Shown here: in pieces, positions 20,348 through 29,605 of the stretch
Position numbering within the stretch: position 1 is the stretch's first letter
Layout: every line of letters starts with the position of its first letter
Assembly: GCA_963760435.1 (NCBI GenBank)
Contig: CAVXDE010000018.1
Coordinates: 62,001 to 126,000 of the forward strand
Length of the DNA: 64,000 nt
DNA from: JAFAXD01 sp963760435
Lineage (GTDB): Bacteria > Pseudomonadota > Alphaproteobacteria > Rhizobiales > Xanthobacteraceae
Reading direction: 5' to 3'
Notes under the pieces: model-generated
Databases searched by the model: none
What the model was told of the DNA's origin: nothing
Seen by the model: the letters and a program-made list of their open reading frames with translations, nothing else
Program-made: the position numbers and the translations under genes

Positions 20348-21624
20348 AAAAACCCGCACCCAGCCGACGCGATGTCCTGCGCAGCGCCGCCATTCTGGCC
20401 GCCGCGGGACCAGCGCTGGCAGGGCGCGCGGTGCATGCGGAAGTGGCGCGCCCGGCAGGCGCGCCACGTATCGACGCGGTCTTACGCACCGCGATCGGCA
20501 GCCATGAGGTGCCCTGCGTGGTCGCAATGGCGGCCAATGAGGACGGCATCATTTACGAGGGCGTGTTCGGCACGCGCCGCGTCGGCAGCGGACAACCGAT
20601 GACGCGCGATACCGTGTTCCGCGTCGCCTCCATGATCAAAACCATCACCTCGGTCGCGGCGATGCAGCTCGTCGAGCAAGGCAAGCTCGAGCTCGAAGGT
20701 CCATTGCCGGAGATCGACCCGATCCTGAACGCGCCGCAGGTGCTGGACGGCTTCGACGAGACCGGCAAGCCGTTGCTGCGCCCGGCCAAGCGCCCGATCA
20801 CGCTGCGCCACCTCCTCACCCACACCTCGGGCTTCTGCTACCGGTTGTGGGACGCTGAGCTCGGGCGCTACGCCACCGCCTTCAATGCGATGCCGCGCGC
20901 CCGCCGCGCCGAGCTGCCGCGCGTCCCGCTGATGTTCGATCCGGGCGAGCGCTGGGAGTACGGCACCAGCATCGACTGGGTCGGGCGTATTGTTGAAACC
21001 GTAAGCGAGCAGCGGCTCGACAACTATTTCCGCGAGCACATTTTCGAGCCGCTCGGCATGTCCGACACCGGGTTCGTCCTTTCGCCCGAGCAACGTGCCC
21101 GCGAAGCGAGCGTGCACAAACGCAAGCCGGATGGAACGCTCGAAGCCGAGCCGCTGGAAAAACCAAGCACACCGACCAAGTTCTCCGGCGGCGGCGGCAT
21201 CTATTCGACGGCACCCGATTATCTGACCCTGGCACGCATGCTGCTCAACGGCGGCAGCCTCAACGGCGTGCGCGTTCTGCGCCCGGAGACAGTCGCGCTG
21301 ATGAATCGCAATCAAACCGGTGAGATCGAAACGGGGCGCCTGAAGACGGTGGCACCCAGCCTTTCCAATGACGTCGATTTCTTCCCCGGCATGCACCTGC
21401 GCTGGGGGCTGGGCTACATGATCACCATGGGGGCCGTGCCGGGTGGCCGCAGCGCCGGCAGCCTTACCTGGGCTGGACTCCTCAATACTTATTACTGGAT
21501 CGATCCTTCAAAGCGCGTCGCCGCCGTGTTCATGACCCAGGTCCTGCCGTTCGCCGACCACCACGCGCTGCGCGTCTACCGCGACTTCGAGCGCGGTGTG
21601 TACAGGGCGGTCGGGGCTGCATGA
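20344..21624 (+). CDS. Serine hydrolase, class C beta-lactamase-like (Tat-exported)
   Basis: A 426-residue enzyme. The N-terminus SRRDVLRSAAILAAAGPALAG is a twin-arginine-like signal. The serine nucleophile motif is S96-x-x-K99 (VASMIKT), with a second motif YGTS near residue 206 and HLLTHTSGF in between, as in EstB/AmpC-like esterases. Such proteins hydrolyse esters, D-peptides or lactones rather than antibiotics. ATGA overlap with the TAXI gene suggests one operon. The 3' end overlaps a tiny antitoxin-like gene. Confidence 0.9.
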   Translation: MKKPAPSRRDVLRSAAILAAAGPALAGRAVHAEVARPAGAPRIDAVLRTAIGSHEVPCVVAMAANEDGIIYEGVFGTRRVGSGQPMTRDTVFRVASMIKTITSVAAMQLVEQGKLELEGPLPEIDPILNAPQVLDGFDETGKPLLRPAKRPITLRHLLTHTSGFCYRLWDAELGRYATAFNAMPRARRAELPRVPLMFDPGERWEYGTSIDWVGRIVETVSEQRLDNYFREHIFEPLGMSDTGFVLSPEQRAREASVHKRKPDGTLEAEPLEKPSTPTKFSGGGGIYSTAPDYLTLARMLLNGGSLNGVRVLRPETVALMNRNQTGEIETGRLKTVAPSLSNDVDFFPGMHLRWGLGYMITMGAVPGGRSAGSLTWAGLLNTYYWIDPSKRVAAVFMTQVLPFADHHALRVYRDFERGVYRAVGAA

Positions 21625-21776
21625 ACCCGTCTCCGACGCAACCGGAAGAACCGGAAGAAATCGACCCCGCGCATTTGGCAGATGTGCTAGCGGGCCTCGC
21701 GCAGGCCAAGCGCCGAGAGTTCGCCACTGACGATGAGGTCGAGGCCGCCTTCCGCCGTTTCGATTTAGGTGCGTAG
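21621..21776 (+). CDS. Small antitoxin-like protein (51 aa)
   Basis: An ATG overlapping the stop of the serine hydrolase opens a 51-codon frame. After an acidic N-terminus (PTQPEEPEEIDP) it reads HLADVLAGLAQAKRREF and then DDEVEAAFRRFDLGA. That ending resembles the C-terminal part of ParD/Phd-type antitoxins. No toxin gene follows; the next 150 bases are palindromic intergenic DNA. It may be an orphan antitoxin or a remnant. Confidence 0.5.
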   Translation: MNPSPTQPEEPEEIDPAHLADVLAGLAQAKRREFATDDEVEAAFRRFDLGA

Positions 21777-21777
21777 G

Positions 21778-21858
21778 GTGGGCATCGCGCTTAGACAGCC
21801 CTCACTGTTTTGCACAGACGATATGCGCGATGCCCACGCTGTCGTGATACAGCGTGGG
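21778..21858. repeat. Nested palindromes between two operons
   Basis: GTGGGCATCGCGC (21778-21790) is repeated as an exact reverse complement at 21825-21837. It is followed by a tight hairpin, CCCACGCTGT (21833-21842) with ACAGCGTGGG (21849-21858) and a six-base loop. The segment lies downstream of the antitoxin-like gene and could end transcription, or be a REP-type element. Confidence 0.6.
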
Positions 21859-21937
21859 CACGGCGCTCTAGAAGTTTATGCAAAGGGCTAGGTAGTCGAT
21901 CGCGCCGTACCTACCCTACAAACTGATCGATAATTTG

Positions 21938-22835
21938 ATGGCCCAAGCCCAGGCGCTCCTCCTCAACATGTTCGAGCAGGGATTCCTGTTCGCGTTCCTG
22001 GGCCTTGGCGTGCTGATCACATTCCGGTTCTTCCGCTTTCCGGACCTCACCGCCGAGGGAAGCTATCCGCTCGGCGGGGCGGTGGCGGCGGCGTTGCTGG
22101 TCGAGGGGATTGATCCGTTTTTCGCAAGTTTTGCGGCGGCCGGTGCGGGCGCCGTCGCCGGCACGATTACGGCGCTCATTCACACCAAGCTGCGCATCAA
22201 CAACATCATCGCCGGCATCATCGCCATGACGGCGCTCTACAGCATCAACCTGCGGGTGATGGGCAAGGCCAATGTTCCGCTGCTGAACACGCCGACCGTG
22301 TTCAGCGAGACCGTCGACGGGCTGAACCGCTTCGGCTTCAACCTGCACGACAACGTGTACACCACGATCCCGATCGCGCTCGTGTTGCTGGTCGCTGCCG
22401 CGCTCTTGCTGATCTGGTTCTTTGCGACCGATCTCGGGCTGGCGGTGCGTGCCACCGGCCAGAACGAGACCATGATCGCGTCGCTCGGGGTCGATACCGA
22501 CCGCACCAAAATGGTGGGGCTTGCGCTCTCCAATGCGTTCATCGCGCTTCTCCGGCGCGCTGGTGGCGCAGAACCACGGCTTTGCCGATATCGGCATGGG
22601 GATCGGCATCCTGGTGACCGGCGCCGCCGCGGTGCTGATCGGCGAAGCGATCTTCGGCGATCGGACGGTGGCGTGGTGGGTGCTGGCGGCGATCTGCGGC
22701 ACTGTGATCTACCGGTTGCTGGTGGCGCTCGCGCTGCGTGTCGGATTGCAGCCGGTCGATCTGCGCCTGGTCACCGCGGTGTTGCTGTTGCTCGCCCTGA
22801 CGGTCCCGCGCTGGCGCGTGCGGGTGCTCAAATGA
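21938..22835 (+). CDS. ABC transporter permease (COG4120, TrpY-like; frameshifted)
   Basis: A membrane protein of about 298 residues. The first frame (from ATG 21935 or 21938) has GVLITFRFFRFPDLTAEGSYPLGGAVAAAL and INNIIAGIIAMTALYSINLRVMG, the signature of the COG4120 permease found with COG2984 receptors. At about 22541-22547 one extra base (CTTCTCC) shifts the frame; the second frame continues SGALVAQNHGFADIGMGIGILVTGAAA through to VRVLK and stops at 22835, overlapping the ATPase start. If the frame is not corrected, a false fusion with the ATPase results. Such systems import tryptophan/tyrosine or related compounds. Confidence 0.88.
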
Positions 22836-23635
22836 CGCCGCTTCTCGAACTGGCCGGCGTCACCAAACGCTTTCATGCCGGCACGCCCAGCGAGGCCGTG
22901 GCGCTGCGCGACATCAATCTCACGCTGGCGGCGGGCGACTTCGTCACCGTCATCGGATCGAATGGCGCCGGCAAATCGACCTTGCTCAAGACGATCGCCG
23001 GCATGATCGCGCCCGATGCCGGGACGATCAGTTTCGAGGGACGCAACATCACGCACCTGCCGGTCTACCGCCGCGCCGCCACGATCGGCCGCATCGCCCA
23101 GGATCCCGGCGACAGCACCTGCGCGGCGATGACGATTGAGGAAAACCTCGCCATGGCGGAGCGGCGCGGCATGCCTCGCGGCTTGCGGCGCGCCGTGACG
23201 GAGGCGGCGCGCGCCCGGTTTGTCGCCGCGCTGGCGCCGATCGGGCTCGGGCTTGAATCGCGACTCGGCGTCCGCGTCGCAGCCCTGTCCGGCGGCCAGC
23301 GCCAGGCACTCGCGTTGCTGATGGCCACGCTCGCCGGCGCCAGATTGTTGCTGCTCGACGAGCACCTCGCCGCGCTCGATCCGCGCACCGCAGACATTGT
23401 CATGGACCTGACGGCGCGCGTGGTCGCCGAGCGTGCGCTCACCACCCTGATGGTGACCCACAAGATGCAGGACGCGATCCGGTTCGGAAACCGGCTGATC
23501 ATGATGCATGCCGGCGCGATCATTCTCGACGTGCGCGACGCCGCCAAGGCGGCCCTCACGGTCGAGGCGCTGGTCGCGCGCTTCCACGAAGTCGGAGGAG
23601 AGATGACTGAGGATCGAGTCCTCCTCACCACCTGA
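22832..23635 (+). CDS. ABC transporter ATP-binding protein (COG1101)
   Basis: A 267-residue ATPase. Walker A is GSNGAGKST at about 44-52, the signature is LSGGQRQALALLMATL, Walker B is LLLLDEHLAAL, and the switch His is in MVTHKMQDAIRFGNR. Start ATG overlaps the permease stop by four bases (ATGA). The family partner is the COG4120 permease upstream and the COG2984 receptor downstream, so the three form one importer. The Q-loop region (RIAQDPGDSTCAAMTIEENLAMA) is characteristic of this subgroup. Confidence 0.93.
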   Translation: MTPLLELAGVTKRFHAGTPSEAVALRDINLTLAAGDFVTVIGSNGAGKSTLLKTIAGMIAPDAGTISFEGRNITHLPVYRRAATIGRIAQDPGDSTCAAMTIEENLAMAERRGMPRGLRRAVTEAARARFVAALAPIGLGLESRLGVRVAALSGGQRQALALLMATLAGARLLLLDEHLAALDPRTADIVMDLTARVVAERALTTLMVTHKMQDAIRFGNRLIMMHAGAIILDVRDAAKAALTVEALVARFHEVGGEMTEDRVLLTT

Positions 23636-23673
23636 ATGCGCTATAGCGATAGGCAGGTGTTTGAGGACGAATA

Positions 23674-24684
23674 ATGAGAATGATTTCGCCGATAGGCCGC
23701 CCCATCGCGCTCGCGCTGGTTGCGGCCGCTCTGACTTTGGCCGCATGTCAGGTTGTTAGCGCCCAACCGCAACCGGGGCGCACCTACAAGGTCGGGTTCT
23801 CCCAGCTCGTCGATCACCCGGCGCTCAACGCGACGCGACAAGGCTTCATCGATGGCCTGAAAGCCGAGGGGTTCGAGATCGGCAAAAATCTCAACTTCGA
23901 CTATCAGAACGCGCAAGGAGATGTCGGCACCGCGCGCAGCATTGCGGAAAAGTTTCTGGCCGACGGCGTCGACCTGCTGGCGCCGTGCACCACCCCAGTG
24001 GTCCAGGCCACGATCCGCGTCGTCAAGGACAGCAAGACTCCCGTCGTGTTCGGTTGCGTCACCAATCCGGTCGCGGTCGGTGTTCTGCAAAGCCTCGACA
24101 AACCGACCGGCACCAACGTGACCGGGTTCTATACGGTGCCGCCGGTGTCGCAGAACCTCGACCTGTTTCTGACCATCCGGCCTGGGCTGAAGACGATCGG
24201 CACGATCTACAATTCGGGCGAGACCAATTCGGAAGCCCTCAACAAACTCGCCAAGGCAGAGGCCGAGAAGCGCGGCATCGCCTGGCAAGCGGTGACCATC
24301 ACCTCAAGCGCCGAGGTCAAGAACGCAATCGATTCGCTGATCGGCAAGGTCGATGCCGTGGTCACGTTGCAGGACAGCACGGTCGCATCCGCCTATGAGC
24401 CGATTGTGAAAGCGACGCGTGACGCCAAAGTGCCGTGGTTTGCGTTCGACGTGCTGGCCGTACCGCGTGGCGCGATCGCGGCGCTGGCGCAGCATCAATA
24501 TCAGAACGGCGTCGACTGGGCGCGCAAGGTCGCCGTACCGGTGCTGCTTGGCAAGGATCCCGGAACCCTGCCCGCGGTCGAGGCGACCGTGTTCGAGACA
24601 CAGGTCAACGCCGGCGCCGCCAAGGCGATCGGCCTAAGCGTGCCCGAGAGCATCCTCAAGCAGGCCAGCAAGGTCTACGAGTAG
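23674..24684 (+). CDS. ABC transporter substrate-binding protein (COG2984, TrpX-like)
   Basis: A 336-residue receptor. Its N-terminus RPIALALVAAALTLAACQVVSAQ contains a possible lipobox (LAAC), so it may be a lipoprotein. The mature part shows VGFSQLVDHPALNATRQGFIDGLKAEGF, NAQGDVGTARSIAEKF, and VVFGCVTNPVAVGVLQSLDKPTGTNVTGF, all typical of the family. It is the third gene of the importer. A single-domain homologue without a transporter is at 36817. Confidence 0.92.
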   Translation: MRMISPIGRPIALALVAAALTLAACQVVSAQPQPGRTYKVGFSQLVDHPALNATRQGFIDGLKAEGFEIGKNLNFDYQNAQGDVGTARSIAEKFLADGVDLLAPCTTPVVQATIRVVKDSKTPVVFGCVTNPVAVGVLQSLDKPTGTNVTGFYTVPPVSQNLDLFLTIRPGLKTIGTIYNSGETNSEALNKLAKAEAEKRGIAWQAVTITSSAEVKNAIDSLIGKVDAVVTLQDSTVASAYEPIVKATRDAKVPWFAFDVLAVPRGAIAALAQHQYQNGVDWARKVAVPVLLGKDPGTLPAVEATVFETQVNAGAAKAIGLSVPESILKQASKVYE

Positions 24685-24689
24685 CAGCA

Positions 24690-26141
24690 GTGCGGGACTA
24701 TTTCGACAAACTCCGGCGCGCCGGCGCGGTGCGCGAGATCACCCGTGAAGTCAGTGGCAAGCACGAGCTCGCGGCGGTGACACAAGCCTCGCAGCGTGAA
24801 AGCGATGCCGCACTGTTGTTTCACAAGGTGACCGGGTCGCGCTTTCCGGTGATGACCAACATCTTCGGCAGCCGTCCCCGGCTGATGGACATGATCGGCG
24901 CTCAGGATGGCTCGTTCTGCCGGCGTTGGGTCGAGCTGATGCGCAGCCGGGCGCTCGCGCCGCAGATCGCGGCAGCCCCGAACGATCTCGAGGAGATCAA
25001 GCTCACGGACCTGCCGCAGATCACCTACTTCGAGCACGATGGCGGCCCATATCTGACCGCCGGCGTATTTCTGGCGCGTGAGCCGGGCGGCGGCGTTCCC
25101 AACCTTTCGTTCCACCGATCACAGATCATCAACGACAGAGAGCTACGCGTGCGGCTCGGTCGCTCGCACCATCTCACGCAATATCAAGCAAAAGCCGAGG
25201 CGCGCGGCGAAGCGCTGGAAGCCGCAATCCTGCTCGGACCGCCGGTGTCGCTGGTGCTCGCCGCGGCGGCACCGATCGCTTACCACGAGAACGAAATGGA
25301 AGTTGCCGGCAAGATCGAAGGCAGCCCACTCAAGATGCGCCGCTGCCAGACGGTCGATCTCGAGGTGCCGGTCGACACCGAGATCGTGATCGAGGGGCGC
25401 ATCCTGCCCGAGCTGCGCCGGCCCGAGGGCCCGTTCGGCGAATTCATGGGCTACTACGTGCCGGTCGGCGACAACCACGTGTTCGAGGTAAGCGCCGTGA
25501 CAGCGCGCCGCGGCGCGCTGTTTCATGGCCTGATCTGCGGATCGCCCGAAGATCTGCGGCTCCTGGAAGTCGCCGTCGCAACCCGCACTTATCAGGCGCT
25601 GCTCGCAGCGAGCCTCGAGGGCATCATCGACGTCGCCTGCGTGCCGTTCACCATGAGCACTGTGGTCAAGATCAATCAACAATACGAGGGCCACGCCCGC
25701 CAGGTGCTGCTGACCGCGATTGGCGCCAACCACGACTGGAACAAGACCGTGATCGTGGTGGACGAGGACGTCGATATCAACGACTTCAACGACGTGTGGT
25801 GGGCCTACCTGACGCGTGGCCGCGCGGATACGCGCGCCATGGTGCTGCCGGAGGTGCCGGGCTTCTACCGCGATCCGCACCGCGACTACTGGGGCCGGCT
25901 CGGCATCGACGCCACCGCACCGTTCGGCCGCAAGCAGGAGTTCGTGCGCAAGCGCATCCCCGGCGCCGACGCGATCGATTTGCGCGATTATTTGATTTCG
26001 GCCCTCATCCTGAGGAGTTTGGTCCCGCAGGGACCAAACATCTCGAAGGATGGCCCCAATGCACAGCCCTCACCTGTGGCCATCCTTCGAGACGCATGCG
26101 TGCTGCGCACGCATTCTCCTCAGGATGAGGTCAGAGAGTGA
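24690..26141 (+). CDS. UbiD-family decarboxylase with repeat-derived C-terminal tail
   Basis: The start is taken as GTG, five bases after the receptor stop, giving VRDYFDKLRRAGAVREITREV and 483 residues. The core shows the prenyl-FMN decarboxylase family: FHKVTGSRFPVMTNIFGSR, RRCQTVDLEVPVDTEIVIEGRI, RRPEGPFGEFMGYYV, and IVVDEDVDINDFNDVWWA. These enzymes (de)carboxylate aromatic or unsaturated acids. The native protein probably ends near DLRDYL (about 25990). The last about 46 residues are translated from a palindromic repeat (26003-26130) and are not conserved protein. No ubiX partner is adjacent. Confidence 0.9.
   Translation: MRDYFDKLRRAGAVREITREVSGKHELAAVTQASQRESDAALLFHKVTGSRFPVMTNIFGSRPRLMDMIGAQDGSFCRRWVELMRSRALAPQIAAAPNDLEEIKLTDLPQITYFEHDGGPYLTAGVFLAREPGGGVPNLSFHRSQIINDRELRVRLGRSHHLTQYQAKAEARGEALEAAILLGPPVSLVLAAAAPIAYHENEMEVAGKIEGSPLKMRRCQTVDLEVPVDTEIVIEGRILPELRRPEGPFGEFMGYYVPVGDNHVFEVSAVTARRGALFHGLICGSPEDLRLLEVAVATRTYQALLAASLEGIIDVACVPFTMSTVVKINQQYEGHARQVLLTAIGANHDWNKTVIVVDEDVDINDFNDVWWAYLTRGRADTRAMVLPEVPGFYRDPHRDYWGRLGIDATAPFGRKQEFVRKRIPGADAIDLRDYLISALILRSLVPQGPNISKDGPNAQPSPVAILRDACVLRTHSPQDEVRE
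26003..26130. repeat. Composite palindromic repeat element, copy 2 (inside the ubiD-family frame)
   Basis: CATCCTGAGGAG (26006-26017) pairs with CTCCTCAGGATG (26116-26127). CTCGAAGGATGGCC and GGCCATCCTTCGAG form the inner stem. The side hairpins are TTTGGTCCC/GGGACCAAA on the left and ATGCGTGC/GCACGCAT on the right. Compared with copy 1 at 10520 the two side hairpins have changed places, as expected if this copy sits in the opposite orientation. It keeps the reading frame open and supplies the 3' end of the decarboxylase gene. Confidence 0.8.
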
Positions 26142-26230
26142 AGCATGAGGATTCCGGAGCAAGAAGCGGAGTGCGCGCCGCCCGGGCGCGCCGATATGGA
26201 CGCGGGCATCGCGTGAAGGAGCCCGCCCCC

Positions 26231-27436
26231 ATGTCGGAGAATGTCGCCATCGAAGCCGGTCAAACGCGCTCAGTTACGGCCGCGTTGGCGCTGGTCCTCG
26301 CTCTCGCCTGCGGGTTCATTGCTGCCAATCTTTACTATGCGCAGCCGCTGACTGGCCTGATCGGCGCCGCGCTGGGGCTCGGGCCGGCGCAGATCGGCCT
26401 GCTCGTGACCATGACCCAGATCGGCTACGGGCTGGGGCTCATCCTGTTCGTGCCGCTGGGCGATCTCGTCGAAAACCGCAGCCTCGCAGTCGGCGGCGTC
26501 GTTGTGGCCATGGCGGCGCTGGTCGTCATGGCGCTCGCGCAATCCGCCAGCATGTTCCTCACCGCAACGCTGGTTGCCGGCATCGCCTGTTCCACGGTGC
26601 AAATCCTGTTGCCGTTCGCGGCGCACTTCACCACCGACGCCGACCGCGGCCGCGTGATCGGCAGCCTCACCAGCGGGCTGATGCTCGGCATCATGCTGGC
26701 GCGGCCGGCCGCCAGCATCGTCACCTACTGGGCGGGATGGCGCGCCGTATTCTGGTTCTCCGCTGTGGTGATGGGCTTCGTCGCCAGCGCGCTCTGGCTC
26801 GGCATGCCGCGCCGGCAGCCAACCTCGACCCTGAGCTATGTCGGAATCCTGCGCTCGATGCCGGCGCTGCTGCGCGAGGTGCCGATCTTGCGCCGGCGCG
26901 CCGCTTATCATGCGGCGCTTTATGCAAGCTTCAGCATGTTCTGGACCGCGGTCGCATTGCTGCTCGCGAGCGACCAGTTCGAATTATCGCAGCAAGGGAT
27001 CGCGCTGTTCGCGCTGGCCGGCACCGGCGGTGTGATCATCGCACCGTTGGCCGGGACCATTGCGGATCGCGGCTGGACCCGCCCCGCGACCGGCCTCGCG
27101 ATTTGCGCGGTGCTGGCCGCGTTCGTGATCGCGCTGATCGGCGGCGAGCTCCGCTCGCTTGCCCTGCTGGTGCTTGCGGCCGTGCTGATCGACGCCGGCC
27201 TCGTGATCAACTTCGTGCTGAGCCAACGCGCCATTTACGGCCCGAAACCCGGGAGCCGCAGCCGCATCGGCGGCTTGTTCACCGCCATGTTCTTCACCGG
27301 CGGCGCACTCGGCTCAGCGCTTGCAGCGGTAACGCTGGTCGCCGGCGGTTGGCATCTCACCTGCGCCACCGGTGTCGCCTTCGCCGGTGCCGCACTGGCG
27401 CTTTATGCTGGTGAGTTTGTTCGGTCGCGGGGCTAA
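26231..27436 (+). CDS. MFS transporter (multidrug/arabinose efflux type)
   Basis: A 401-residue carrier with about twelve membrane helices. The start at 26231 (MSENVAIEAGQTRSVTAALAL) has AAGGAG upstream; a longer reading would add 31 non-conserved residues. Landmarks are GFIAANLYYAQPLTGLIGAALGLGPAQIGLLVTMTQIGYGLGLILFVPLGDLVENR near the N-terminus, with the MFS loop-2 motif, and the conserved DRGRVIG loop. Probable proton-driven efflux of a small organic compound. It lies directly after the decarboxylase. Confidence 0.9.
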   Translation: MSENVAIEAGQTRSVTAALALVLALACGFIAANLYYAQPLTGLIGAALGLGPAQIGLLVTMTQIGYGLGLILFVPLGDLVENRSLAVGGVVVAMAALVVMALAQSASMFLTATLVAGIACSTVQILLPFAAHFTTDADRGRVIGSLTSGLMLGIMLARPAASIVTYWAGWRAVFWFSAVVMGFVASALWLGMPRRQPTSTLSYVGILRSMPALLREVPILRRRAAYHAALYASFSMFWTAVALLLASDQFELSQQGIALFALAGTGGVIIAPLAGTIADRGWTRPATGLAICAVLAAFVIALIGGELRSLALLVLAAVLIDAGLVINFVLSQRAIYGPKPGSRSRIGGLFTAMFFTGGALGSALAAVTLVAGGWHLTCATGVAFAGAALALYAGEFVRSRG

Positions 27437-27440
27437 GCCC

Positions 27441-29441
27441 TCATCGGTGCATCGTGCCCGGCAGCCACAGCGTGATGGCCGGGAACAGCACCATCAGGAT
27501 GAGCTTGATCAGGTCAGAGACGACGAACGGCGCCACCCCGCGATAGATGGTCCACATCGACACATCGGGCGTGATGCCCTTGAGCACGAACACGTTGAGG
27601 CCGAACGGCGGATGGATCATCCCGGTCTCAACCACGCACATCATCACGATGCCCCACCACACGACCGGGTATCCGATCTGCACGATCAGCGGCGTGATGA
27701 TCGGTACCGTGATGATCATCATCGCAAACGATTCCATCACCGTGCCGAGCAACAAATAGCCGGCCAGAATGACGGAGATCAGGGCGAGCTTGTTCCAGCC
27801 GAGGCTGCCGATGAACGCCGTGACTGATTCGGTGAGTGAGGACACCAGGACGAAGAACGAAAACGACTGCGCGCCGATGATCATCGCGTAGACCATGGCG
27901 GTGGTGGCCGTGGTCTCGACCATGACCTCCAGATAGGTGCGGCGGTTGATCTTGCCGCGCCAGATCGCAATGACGAACGACCCGATGGCGCCGACAGCGG
28001 CGGACTCCGTGTCGGTGAAAATGCCGAAGTAGAGTCCGCCCATGACGCCGAACACCAGCAGGCCGACCGGAATGCACCGCCGCAAGGTTGCGCGCAGGTG
28101 TCCCTGCTCCAGGGCTTTGACCGCCACCGGCGATGATGTCGGCCACACGCGCACGTAGATCATGATGGTGAGGAAATAGAGCAGCACCGCCAGAATGGCC
28201 GGCCCGACGGACGCGACGAACAGCTGCCCGATCGACGCCTCGGTCAAAATGGCAAACACGATGATCGGACCCGATCCCGGCGGCACCAGCGGACCGAGCG
28301 TGCCGCCGGCCGCGCAGGTGCCGGTCGCGAGCGCCGGCGAATAGCCGCGCGCGCGCATTTCCGGGATGGCCACGCGGCCGATGGTAGCGGCGGTCGCGAG
28401 CGAAGATCCGGTCAGCGCACCGAACCCCGCGCAGCTGCCGATCGTGGCAAGCGCCAGGCCGCCGCGGAAGCGTCCGAACAGCACGTGGGCGAGCTCGTAG
28501 AGATCCTCTGACAGGCCTGACACGGCCGCGAAGCTCCCCATCATCAGGAACAGCGGCAAGGTTGCGATCTGGCTGTTGGTGAGGAGCCCGGCACTCTCCG
28601 TGGCAAAGGCCGAGAAGAACGGCGAAAAGCCGATGAACAACGCGCCGCCGGCAATGCCGATCAGGCCGGTGACCGCGGCGAGCGGAACCTGGCTCAGCAT
28701 CAGGATCCACATGCAGGCGAACGCAATGCCGACCGCCTTGCCGGGATTGTCCTGCGCCCAGTCCGCCATGCCGGCAAAATCGAACAATGCATAAGCGCAC
28801 AAGCACACGATCACGATCGCCAGCATCACCGCGATCGCGGTTGCAACCGGATAGGATTTGGCGCCGAGAGGCTCCACATAGGCGACCGCTTGGCGGATCT
28901 TGTTGATGGCAATGATCGCCTGCACCAGCGTCGTAATCGCGAGCAAAGCCACCACCACGAACATGAACGGCGCCATCGGCCAGCCCAGCAACACCGTCGT
29001 GCGCGCCTGCAACTGCAAAGTCTGCGCAAAGATAAACAGACGCTGGGTGAGGATCGCAAAGAAGGTCAGCAACAGCAGCGAACCAAACACATCGAGCCAT
29101 GCCGCCAGGCGCCCGGTGATCCAGCGCGCGAAGATGTCGATCTTGAGATGCACGCCGCCGGCGGTGCCGGCAGGCAGGCAGGCGGCGATCGCCACCCCGA
29201 ACACCATGGAGATGATTTCGTTCAAGCCCAGCACGCCAGTGCCGGCGAGCCAGCGCATCAGCACGTCAGCGACGGTGACACCGGCTGCGATCAACATGCC
29301 GAAAACGCCGACCGACGCCAGCGGCCGCACGCTGCGCTCGAGCCAACGCTCGGTTTGATCAAGAAAATGCACGGGGGCTGGTTGTGCGGCGACCTCGGTC
29401 AACCCGCTATCCTCCCTGCTGCTCCCAGCGCATGCGTTCAT
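27441..29441 (-). CDS. Fused TRAP transporter permease (DctQ-DctM)
   Basis: A 666-residue protein. The first about 190 residues form a DctQ-like four-helix unit (MLIAAGVTVADVLMRWLAGTGVLGLNEIISMVFG). The rest is a DctM large permease with GFGALTGSSLATAATIGRVAIPEMRARGYSPALATGTCAAGGTLGPLVPPGSGPIIV and ETGMIHPPFGLNVFVLKGI. Fused TRAP permeases are well known. It is divergent from a DctP receptor gene at 29606, so the two should form one importer, with promoters in the roughly 165 bp between them. Confidence 0.93.
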   Translation of the reverse strand: MNACAGSSREDSGLTEVAAQPAPVHFLDQTERWLERSVRPLASVGVFGMLIAAGVTVADVLMRWLAGTGVLGLNEIISMVFGVAIAACLPAGTAGGVHLKIDIFARWITGRLAAWLDVFGSLLLLTFFAILTQRLFIFAQTLQLQARTTVLLGWPMAPFMFVVVALLAITTLVQAIIAINKIRQAVAYVEPLGAKSYPVATAIAVMLAIVIVCLCAYALFDFAGMADWAQDNPGKAVGIAFACMWILMLSQVPLAAVTGLIGIAGGALFIGFSPFFSAFATESAGLLTNSQIATLPLFLMMGSFAAVSGLSEDLYELAHVLFGRFRGGLALATIGSCAGFGALTGSSLATAATIGRVAIPEMRARGYSPALATGTCAAGGTLGPLVPPGSGPIIVFAILTEASIGQLFVASVGPAILAVLLYFLTIMIYVRVWPTSSPVAVKALEQGHLRATLRRCIPVGLLVFGVMGGLYFGIFTDTESAAVGAIGSFVIAIWRGKINRRTYLEVMVETTATTAMVYAMIIGAQSFSFFVLVSSLTESVTAFIGSLGWNKLALISVILAGYLLLGTVMESFAMMIITVPIITPLIVQIGYPVVWWGIVMMCVVETGMIHPPFGLNVFVLKGITPDVSMWTIYRGVAPFVVSDLIKLILMVLFPAITLWLPGTMHR

Positions 29442-29605
29442 GCTGCCTCAGTGAAAATACTCAGCATGCGGACAAAAGGTCAATCACCGATGCTGGCGGC
29501 CTTGAACCCCAGCCGAGCGGCTGTTAGCGTTCCCCCAATTGCGTCACACGCGATGGCGATAGCCATGGACGCTACAACGAACCGATAAATATTCGGGAGG
29601 GAACA

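Noticed and set aside
21935..23635. A single 566-residue fusion of an ABC permease with an ATPase
   Set aside because: A one-base shift near 22545 pushes the permease frame into the ATPase frame. After correction the permease stops at 22835 and the ATPase starts at 22832, the usual two-gene arrangement.
24435..24689. An 85-residue N-terminal extension of the UbiD-family protein
   Set aside because: It overlaps the receptor gene in another frame and shows no family conservation; the GTG at 24690 gives the expected N-terminus.
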